Shown one piece after another: positions 48,023-53,311 of a stretch of DNA of 53,311 bases; position 1 is the first letter of the stretch, and the number at the start of each line of letters is the position of its first letter. Where the stretch lies: positions 1 through 53,311 of the forward strand of contig JANYHK010000145.1 in NCBI GenBank assembly GCA_025359105.1, in the 5' to 3' direction. A program made the translations under genes and the position numbers. The notes below the pieces were generated by a model that was not told where the DNA came from, made no database searches, and was given only the letters and a program-made list of their open reading frames with translations. The stretch is from Myxococcales bacterium. Lineage in GTDB: Bacteria > Myxococcota_A > Polyangia > Polyangiales > Polyangiaceae.

Positions 48023-49174
48023 ATGGGCATTCGCCGCCTCGTCGTCTCGATCGCGTCCCTCCTCGCCGTTGCGTGCGGGGGCGCAGTGCCGGTCGAGCCA
48101 TCCGCGCCGAGGCCGCTGCCGAAGCTCGACGTGCCCACGCAGATCGTCGGGCCCCGCGGCGACGGCAGCGCGAAGGAGCTGATGGAGAAGGGCGAGCGCG
48201 CCATCCTCGCCCAGAAGTGGCGCGAGGCCGCCGATGCGTTCGAGACGCTGCTCGCCGCCGAGCCGAACGGCCCGCGGACCGAGGACGCGCTCTACGGCCT
48301 CGCGACGGCGTACGAGGGCCTGGAGCTGCGAGAGAAAGCGAAAGCCACGTACGACGATCTCATCAAGCGCTTCCCTGAGTCCACGCGCACGCGCGCCGCG
48401 CTGCTCCGCGAAGCGCAGCTCACGGCGTACCTGGAGGACTGGACGGCGCTCGGGCAAGTCGGCGAGGCGCTGCTCGCGCGCAAGGACGCCGACGATGTCG
48501 ATCGCATGACCGGCCTCGGCGCGCGCGGCCTGTCCAAGATTCAAGCGGGCGACGACGTGGGCGCGTCGCGCGACGTGCAGAACGGCCTCGACCTCGTCGA
48601 GGGGCTGAAATATGGCATGACCGGCCGGCTCCCGACACCTGCCGCGCAGCTCCGCTTCGCGCTCGGCGAGATCCGCCGCGTGCGCAGCGAGCGCATCGCG
48701 TTCTTGCCGGTGACCGACGACTTTCTGGCCAAGATCAACGCGCGCGCGTCCGGTCTCATGGCGGCGCAGAGCGCGTACGCGGACGCGATCCGGAGCGTCG
48801 ATATGCACTGGGCGGCGATGAGCGGCTACCGCATCGGCGAGATGTACCGTTCGCTCCACAAAGATCTCATGACCATCCCTCCCCAGAACGCCAAGGGGGA
48901 CAAGGACAAGCAGCTCTTCTTCGGGATGATGCACCTGCGATACCGCGTCCTCCTCGAGAAGGGGATCGAGATGCTCAAGCGCACGCTGACGATCTCCGAA
49001 GCCGGACAGGACAGCTCGACCTGGATCAAGCGTGCGGAGAAGGCGAAGGCCGAGATGGAGCTCGCGGTCGAGGAGGAGAAGACGCAGATGAAAAAATTCC
49101 CCTTCACCGAAGAGGAGCTGCAGAAGGCGCTCGATCTCCTCGAGAAGAAGGCGACGTCGAAGCCCGCGCGCTGA
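48023..49174 (+). CDS. TPR-repeat lipoprotein
   Basis: This 383-residue protein has a signal peptide with lipobox (L-L-A-V-A-C near residue 18) and several TPR-like helix pairs, including E-K-G-E-R-A-I-L-A-Q-K-W-R-E-A-A-D-A-F and L-R-E-K-A-K-A-T-Y-D-D-L. The C-terminal 120 residues form longer helices and a Lys-rich end. It has the look of BamD- or YfgM-like outer membrane scaffolds but no diagnostic motif. It lies 228 bases downstream of the DUF465 start and converges with LysR. Confidence 0.78.
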   Translation: MGIRRLVVSIASLLAVACGGAVPVEPSAPRPLPKLDVPTQIVGPRGDGSAKELMEKGERAILAQKWREAADAFETLLAAEPNGPRTEDALYGLATAYEGLELREKAKATYDDLIKRFPESTRTRAALLREAQLTAYLEDWTALGQVGEALLARKDADDVDRMTGLGARGLSKIQAGDDVGASRDVQNGLDLVEGLKYGMTGRLPTPAAQLRFALGEIRRVRSERIAFLPVTDDFLAKINARASGLMAAQSAYADAIRSVDMHWAAMSGYRIGEMYRSLHKDLMTIPPQNAKGDKDKQLFFGMMHLRYRVLLEKGIEMLKRTLTISEAGQDSSTWIKRAEKAKAEMELAVEEEKTQMKKFPFTEEELQKALDLLEKKATSKPAR

Positions 49175-49178
49175 CGCG

Positions 49179-50123
49179 TCAGGGACTGCGCGCGGTTGCC
49201 TTCTTGGAGACGGCCTTGGCGGCGTCGCCGGCGGTGACATCGCCGGCGAGCGCTGCCTGACGGGCGAGGATCCCTTCGGTCAGCAGATCGGCGCACGCGC
49301 GAATGCGGCCAGAGTGCTGGAGATCGCGGTGTATCGCGATCCACACGCTTCGCACGATGACGCGCTCGTCGCGCACGCGGAGGAGCCCGGGCTCGACGTC
49401 GCCGATGTAGCAGGGGAGGATCCCGATGCCGAGCCCGGCGAGCGTCGCGGTGAGCTGCACCGGCGTGCTGTTGGTCTTCATCACCACGCGCGCGCCCGGT
49501 GCCGCCCGGCGAATCCACCCCGCCTCCGCCCAGCCCGCGTCGTCGACCCCGATGATCTCGTGCCCCGAGAGATCGCCTTCACGTGCGCGGGCGATGGGGC
49601 GCCGCTCGACGTACGCCGGCGCCGCGTAGAGCGCGCTCCCGAGCTCGCAGAGGCGTCGCGCCACGAGCGCCGGCTCTCGGGGCGCGAAGGTGCGGATCGC
49701 CATGTCGGCTTCCCGCTTCGACAAGCTCAACGTTCTGTTCTCGGCGACGAGCTCGAAGTCGATGCCCGGCGTGCGGGCATGCAGCTCGGCGAGGAGCGGT
49801 ACGAGGACGCGTGCGCTCAGCGCGTCGGGTCCGGTGAGGCGCACCGTGCCGCTCAGCTGGGCCTGCCGCCCGCTCGCCTCCCGCTCGAAGGCGAACGCCG
49901 CCTCCTCGATCCGCTCGGCGCGAGCGAGCAGGCGCTCCCCCGCCGGCGCGAGGAGGTAGCCGTCGGGCGTCCGAACGAAGAGCACAGCCCCGATCGCCCC
50001 TTCGAGCGCGCGAAGCCGGCGGCCGACGGTGGACTGGTTCACCTCGAGCCGCCGCCCGGCCTCGGAGAGCGAGCGTGTGCGGTGCACGGCGAGGAAGTAA
50101 CGGGCGTCGTCCCACTCGAACAT
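49179..50123 (-). CDS. LysR-family transcriptional regulator
   Basis: This 314-residue protein has the LysR N-terminal winged helix-turn-helix (about 1-60) with Y-F-L-A-V-H-R-T-R-S-L-S-E-A-G-R-R-L and N-Q-S-T-V-G-R-R-L-R-A-L-E. A linker helix and a two-lobed effector domain follow, including V-R-L-T-G-P-D-A-L and a G-L-G-I-G-I-L-P-C segment. Unlike most LysR regulators it is divergent not from an enzyme gene but from a 65-residue membrane protein. A 7-base inverted repeat lies 15 bases upstream of its start. The effector is unknown. Confidence 0.92.
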   Translation of the reverse strand: MFEWDDARYFLAVHRTRSLSEAGRRLEVNQSTVGRRLRALEGAIGAVLFVRTPDGYLLAPAGERLLARAERIEEAAFAFEREASGRQAQLSGTVRLTGPDALSARVLVPLLAELHARTPGIDFELVAENRTLSLSKREADMAIRTFAPREPALVARRLCELGSALYAAPAYVERRPIARAREGDLSGHEIIGVDDAGWAEAGWIRRAAPGARVVMKTNSTPVQLTATLAGLGIGILPCYIGDVEPGLLRVRDERVIVRSVWIAIHRDLQHSGRIRACADLLTEGILARQAALAGDVTAGDAAKAVSKKATARSP

Positions 50124-50138
50124 CTCGATGCATTATTG

Positions 50139-50158
50139 CATAACGATCGTGCGTTATG
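50139..50158. promoter_or_regulatory. Inverted repeat in the LysR/small-membrane-protein intergenic region
   Basis: CATAACG and CGTTATG flank a 6-base spacer (7-6-7). This A/T-containing palindrome, between divergent starts, is a candidate LysR-type binding site. It would control the small membrane protein and probably LysR itself. Confidence 0.5.
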
Positions 50159-50181
50159 ACTTCGTGACGATGCGAAGGTGC

Positions 50182-50199
50182 GACCTTACAAATAAGGTC
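50182..50199 (+). promoter_or_regulatory. Hairpin just upstream of the ribosome-binding site of the small membrane protein
   Basis: GACCTTA and TAAGGTC form a perfect 7-base stem with a CAAA loop. AAGGAG follows immediately (50200-50205) and the ATG at 50214. Such a hairpin could tune access of ribosomes, or be a second operator for the LysR protein. Confidence 0.5.
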
Positions 50200-50213
50200 A
50201 AGGAGCGCACGCC

Positions 50214-50411
50214 ATGCAATTCTCCAACATGCTTCTGCTGGTCGTCGCGGTCGCCGCAGTCGCCGTGAACCCCCTCTTGGATCCCCTCGCGCTCGCGCTC
50301 GCTCGGCTCTTCCGGCGCCTCGACATGTCGCGCCGTCGCCGCGCCGCTCACGCGACCCGCGCCCGTGCGGTCGCCGCCCACGTACACTCGAGGCCCAGCC
50401 TCTGCGGCTGA
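50214..50411 (+). CDS. 65-residue single-helix membrane protein
   Basis: This small protein has a hydrophobic helix at about residues 5-30, then an amphipathic region and an Arg/Ala/His-rich C-terminal part that should face the cytoplasm. A good AAGGAG site lies 8 bases before the ATG, which supports translation. No family is recognised. Its divergent position relative to LysR, with two inverted repeats between, suggests LysR control. Confidence 0.65.
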   Translation: MQFSNMLLLVVAVAAVAVNPLLDPLALALARLFRRLDMSRRRRAAHATRARAVAAHVHSRPSLCG

Positions 50412-50421
50412 GCCCCGCCTT

Positions 50422-51111
50422 CTACTTGACGGGACGTGGGGCGATCATCGCCTTGCCCATCCTGTGCTGTTCGGGGGGAGGCGGCGGCGGCATCGCGACC
50501 GCTGAGCCCATCATCGGTACCATGTCGCCCTGCGGGAGCGTGTGCTCGGCGTGGGGCCCGTCGCTCGTGAGGAAGTTGCGCGACTGTCCAGGGCACGCGC
50601 TGGTCGCGCCTTGCGGGAGCATCATCGCCGCCACGGCGCTGAGCGCGCCACCCGCGGTCGCGAGCACCGCGAGGCGCCGGATCCGCTTGCGCCGCACGCC
50701 CACCGGGCAGTCTGCTGTCATCACCGTGCCGTCGGCGCGCTGGAAGAAGCGCACGCACACGTCTCCGTCTTCCTTCTCGCGTAAGATCGCCTCCGCTTCG
50801 AGCGCGCTCATGGCCGACAGGTTGTAGACGTTCTTCTCGCACTTGCCGCAGAACCGCGCGCGGTCGTCGCCGGTCATGTCCTGCCAGCTGGCGGAGCACG
50901 GGGACGTGACGGTCAGCGTCTCGAGCCGTAGAGGCGCTTGCTGGGGCGCCGCCTCCCGAAGCATGGCCTCGGTCTCGGCGAGCGACCGTCGCACACGCTC
51001 CTCCTCGGACGCCAGACCGGCAAGCTCCTTCGCCTTCGCCTGGATCTCCGCGAGATCCTTGCTGAGCGCGGCGTGGCGGGTCTTCAGGGCCTCGAGGTCG
51101 CGGTAGGGCAT
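50422..51111 (-). CDS. Coiled-coil protein with conserved Cys motif and one membrane helix
   Basis: This 229-residue protein has a coiled coil at about 1-55. A Cys module follows: C72-S-A-S-W-Q-D-M, then R-F-C88-G-K-C91-E-K-N-V-Y-N-L-S. It then has C119, C135, a membrane helix at about 145-165 and a Pro-rich tail. The C-x3-W-x2-M and F-C-x-x-C-x-K-N-V-Y-N-L pattern recurs in myxobacterial proteins and may bind zinc or iron. No signal peptide precedes it, so the Cys module lies in the cytoplasm. The start is the ATG at 51111. Function is unknown. Confidence 0.75.
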   Translation of the reverse strand: MPYRDLEALKTRHAALSKDLAEIQAKAKELAGLASEEERVRRSLAETEAMLREAAPQQAPLRLETLTVTSPCSASWQDMTGDDRARFCGKCEKNVYNLSAMSALEAEAILREKEDGDVCVRFFQRADGTVMTADCPVGVRRKRIRRLAVLATAGGALSAVAAMMLPQGATSACPGQSRNFLTSDGPHAEHTLPQGDMVPMMGSAVAMPPPPPPEQHRMGKAMIAPRPVK

Positions 51112-51188
51112 GGAAGAGGTACGCGCCGTTTGAGCGAACGATCTCTTCCGCCTCCTGGGCGTGCCGGTGTCTTGGCGCCGTCGCGCCG

Positions 51189-52145
51189 CTACTCGGCCGC
51201 GTCGCGCGCGTCGGCGGCCTCGATCGCCTGGGGCGGGACGGGATCGGCCGTGACTGCCGCTCGCTTCCGCAACCGCGATGCGACGAGCGACGCCAGCGCG
51301 AGCAGCGTGCTTCCGAGGAACGTCAAGCGAAGCGCGTCTTGCGCCGGCCCGATCGTCCACTTCCCCTCGCCCACGAGGGCGAAGCGACCGCGCAGAGGCG
51401 CGTGGGCGTGGTGGGCTCCCGCGCGCATGTAGAGCCACGGCTCCGGCACGAGGATCGTGAGGCCGGGACCTCGGAGGGTGTCGTAGAACAGCACCCCTCG
51501 TTCGTCGACACCGCCAGGCGTGAGCCCCGCGGCGACGGGCGCCAGGCTCTCGGAGCCGGCCACGAGATGCGTCGCGCTTCTCGGTTGGCCATCGACCGTG
51601 ACGTAGACGCCGAAGCTCGGATCGTAGATCACCCAGCCCCGGACCTCGTCCCACACCGACATCACCGTATGGCCCGCGCCGCCGGCGCCCAGAAGCTGCA
51701 CCACCTTTGCGGGGATTCCGACCGACAGCAGCGTCGCGGACATGAGCCCCGAGCGCGTCACGCAGTGACCTGGCTCGCCTCCTCGGTGCGCGGACAGATC
51801 TGCGACGGGGTCGTACGTCGGATCGAAGAGCTCGCTGCGCGGTGTTCCCTTGGGGAAGGTGCGCGCAAACACGTCGGAAATGCACATCGCCGCGGGCCCC
51901 CCGCGGAGCCCCGGGCAGTGCTCGCGAAAGAACGACCGCATCGGCTCGAACGACGGGTCCTGCGCGAAGCGCGGCGTATCCCAGACCAGGTCCCCAACCC
52001 GGAACGCCCCGTCGGCCGCCGGCCGCTCGCTCGCGTTGTCGACCCGCACGATCTCCGCGGTCCGGTAGGGGAGGCGCGACGCCACGAAGAGGGCGAGCCC
52101 GGCGATCCCGAAAAGGAAAATCGAGGTTCGAATGTTCGCTGGCAC
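51189..52145 (-). CDS. Membrane protein with transglutaminase-like domain
   Basis: This 318-residue protein has an N-terminal helix (about 7-24), a transglutaminase-like core and a C-terminal helix (about 270-292). The core places Cys128 (P-G-H-C-V-T-R), His159 (G-A-G-H-T-V-M) and Asp175 (I-Y-D-P-S-F) in the order and spacing of the cysteine-protease-like triad. It could cleave or cross-link peptides outside the cytoplasm. It is followed on the same strand by the Cys-motif protein after 77 bases. Confidence 0.8.
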   Translation of the reverse strand: MPANIRTSIFLFGIAGLALFVASRLPYRTAEIVRVDNASERPAADGAFRVGDLVWDTPRFAQDPSFEPMRSFFREHCPGLRGGPAAMCISDVFARTFPKGTPRSELFDPTYDPVADLSAHRGGEPGHCVTRSGLMSATLLSVGIPAKVVQLLGAGGAGHTVMSVWDEVRGWVIYDPSFGVYVTVDGQPRSATHLVAGSESLAPVAAGLTPGGVDERGVLFYDTLRGPGLTILVPEPWLYMRAGAHHAHAPLRGRFALVGEGKWTIGPAQDALRLTFLGSTLLALASLVASRLRKRAAVTADPVPPQAIEAADARDAAE

Positions 52146-52589
52146 GAGGGGAAAAGGACCCTTGGGGCTACGCGGGGTGGCTCTACCAACGTTCCGTCGG
52201 AAGGACGGTTGCTATAATAAGGCGCACGGCCCCTCGCAAGAGCGAGCGACGTATTTCGTCCCGGTCGCCCAAGAGGTGCGCGGGCAAGGCTCGAAATTCA
52301 CGGCGGCCAGCTCGAGGCCCGACCCCCACCGCAACCTCCGGTTTCCGTCGCGATCTCAGCAGCAAAGGCGCGCTTGACTCTTGGCACGCTTCGCGCTACC
52401 TCGCGCCACCCCGGCGGCCGTCGTGTGCCTTTCTCGCCCCCTGAGCGAGAACCCACGCGTCTCGTCGCACTCAGTGTCGATTAACCTTACGTATTTGCTT
52501 CCGTTTGCGGTTTGGCTTTTGCTTTGCTTGCTCGGCATCACGCGCGCGGCTACTCTTCGCGCCCCTGGTTTTCCCCCCGGAACGTCAAT
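52146..52589. other. Intergenic leader of the tRNA-tuf cluster
   Basis: About 440 bases separate the transglutaminase-like gene from the first tRNA. The stretch around 52470-52540 is notably richer in A/T and pyrimidines than the rest of the window. A TATAAT hexamer occurs near 52212 without a good partner 17 bases upstream. Open frames here are short and lack family likeness. A promoter candidate is listed separately. Confidence 0.5.
52374..52402 (+). promoter_or_regulatory. Candidate promoter of the tRNA-tuf cluster
   Basis: TTGACT at 52374 and TACCTC at 52397 are 17 bases apart, an acceptable sigma70-type pair for GC-rich DNA. Within it, TGGCACG at 52382 with GCGCT at 52393 has the GG-N10-GC spacing of a sigma54 site, but its downstream element is weak. 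It lies about 190 bases before tRNA-Thr. The sigma70 reading is more plausible for a tRNA-tuf unit. Confidence 0.35.
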
Positions 52590-52661
52590 GCTGGCGTAGC
52601 TCAATGGCAGAGCACCTGTTTTGTAAACAGGTGGTTAGGGGTTCAAGTCCCCTCGTCAGCT
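52590..52661 (+). tRNA. tRNA-Thr (anticodon TGT)
   Basis: The cloverleaf folds with acceptor stem GCTGGCG / CGTCAGC (one G-T pair) and D-arm GTAGCTCAATGGCAGAGC. The anticodon stem CCTGT / ACAGG closes loop TTTGTAA with anticodon TGT (52622-52624), and the T-arm has GGTTCAAGTCC. The 3' CCA is not encoded. Confidence 0.95.
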
Positions 52662-52704
52662 CTGCTCGAAACTGGAGTCATTTCTAATATTCGCGTGAAG
52701 TTCC

Positions 52705-52786
<82 letters not shown>

Positions 52787-52869
52787 CTTCCCCGTCTCTC
52801 TTTCTCGTCTTATCTCGCCTGTTCTCCTCTTTGCTTCGTCGGTTTCTGTCTCGCCCAACACGTCCCTTC

Positions 52870-52942
52870 GCGGGAGTAGCTCAGTTGGTAGAGCGTCAGC
52901 CTTCCAAGCTGAACGTCGCCGGTTCGAACCCGGTCTCCCGCT
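52870..52942 (+). tRNA. tRNA-Gly (anticodon TCC)
   Basis: Acceptor GCGGGAG / CTCCCGC, anticodon stem TCAGC / GCTGA with loop CTTCCAA and anticodon TCC, T-arm GGTTCGAACCC. It lies 83 bases after tRNA-Tyr, across a pyrimidine-rich spacer. Confidence 0.95.
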
Positions 52943-53031
52943 CGTAGAAAGGTCTCCGTAGCCGCTTCGCCGCTTCTTTCTTTTTCGACTCTTCAACTTC
53001 AGCAGGTTCATCCACGCACCCGCTTTCGATT

Positions 53032-53103
<72 letters not shown>

Positions 53104-53171
53104 CGAACCGTTGCCCCACTCGTGCCGCAGCTTCCTTCGAGGCTGGGCACTCATCTCGGAGATAGCCCGTC

Positions 53172-53311
53172 ATGGCGAAAGAGAAATTCAACCGGAACAA
53201 GCTCCACGTGAACGTCGGTACGATCGGTCACATCGACCACGGCAAGACGACGCTGACGGCGGCGCTGGTGAAGGTTCAGTCGAAGAAGGGGCTCGCGAAG
53301 GAGATTTCCTA
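53172..53311 (+). CDS. tuf: Elongation factor Tu, N-terminal part (runs off right edge)
   Basis: The first 46 residues show M-A-K-E-K-F-x-[23 protein letters not shown], the GTP-binding P-loop of elongation factor Tu. The protein delivers aminoacyl-tRNA to the ribosome. Only the amino end is within the window. A GGAG site lies about 10 bases before the ATG at 53172. The gene follows four tRNAs in the order Thr, Tyr, Gly, Thr, as at the tufB locus of Escherichia coli. Confidence 0.96.
   Translation, partial: MAKEKFNRNKLHVNVGTIGHIDHGKTTLTAALVKVQSKKGLAKEIS

Noticed and set aside
52205-52217. TATAAT hexamer as promoter of the tRNA cluster
   Set aside because: No acceptable -35 element at 16-18 bases, and it lies about 375 bases before the first tRNA.

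Overview
The window looks like chromosomal DNA of a myxobacterium of the Sorangium/Polyangium/Labilithrix type. The support is very high GC, three Hanks-type Ser/Thr kinases, a PrkA homologue, an FHA-GAF-sigma54 activator, many lipoproteins with Asp/Ala/Ser/Gly-rich linkers, PEGA and TPR proteins, a DUF2330 protein and a MYXO-CTERM-like sorting tail. The genus is inference from gene content. No prophage, CRISPR array or rRNA was seen. The only mobile-element trace is a probable IS701-type transposase start at the left edge.

Layout. 1-2.4 kb: transposase fragment, a coupled pair of internally duplicated lipoproteins (one cytochrome-c-like, one His-rich) and a GNAT acetyltransferase. 2.7-7.8 kb: small proteins, PrkA and a membrane-anchored endonuclease/exonuclease/phosphatase protein. 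7.8-11.8 kb (minus): kinase, TPR/PEGA-like membrane protein and VWA-like lipoprotein. 12.1-14.8 kb (plus): DUF6600 lipoprotein, a coupled lipoprotein and FolK. 14.8-19.5 kb (minus): Cys-rich lipoprotein, FHA-sigma54 regulator and HEAT-repeat lipoprotein. 19.6-23.5 kb (minus): a second kinase, TPR/PEGA and lipoprotein operon, here with an FGE-sulfatase-type lipoprotein. 23.5-29.1 kb: zinc-ribbon protein, FAD oxidoreductase, sulfatase-fold membrane protein, CysQ and an aldo/keto reductase. 29.2-31.6 kb: two tandem paralogous lipoproteins with doubled NTF2-like domains. 31.6-37.3 kb: DUF2330 protein, GT-C-like membrane protein and a TolB-like lipoprotein. 37.3-42.9 kb: TrmB, GH13 amylase-like lipoprotein, a Rieske-cytochrome P450 fusion and a PlcC-type phosphoesterase. 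43.0-52.1 kb: PilZ protein, a PEGA-fused kinase, MYXO-CTERM phosphatase, TPR lipoproteins, DUF465 protein, LysR regulator with a divergent 65-residue membrane protein, Cys-motif coiled-coil protein and a transglutaminase-like protein. 52.6-53.3 kb: tRNA-Thr(TGT), tRNA-Tyr(GTA), tRNA-Gly(TCC), tRNA-Thr(GGT) and the start of tuf.

How the genes work together. Envelope biology dominates: roughly half the proteins carry a signal peptide or lipobox. Two three-gene operons share one design, in which a kinase with a cytoplasmic catalytic domain and one membrane helix is followed, with stop/start overlap or a 2-base gap, by a TPR/PEGA membrane protein and an exported lipoprotein. They may be signalling units that link the envelope to phosphorylation. 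The best candidates for undescribed biology are the Rieske-P450 fusion, these paired kinase operons, and the coupled lipoprotein pair in which a duplicated cytochrome-c-like domain with CX4CH motifs sits beside a duplicated His-rich domain.
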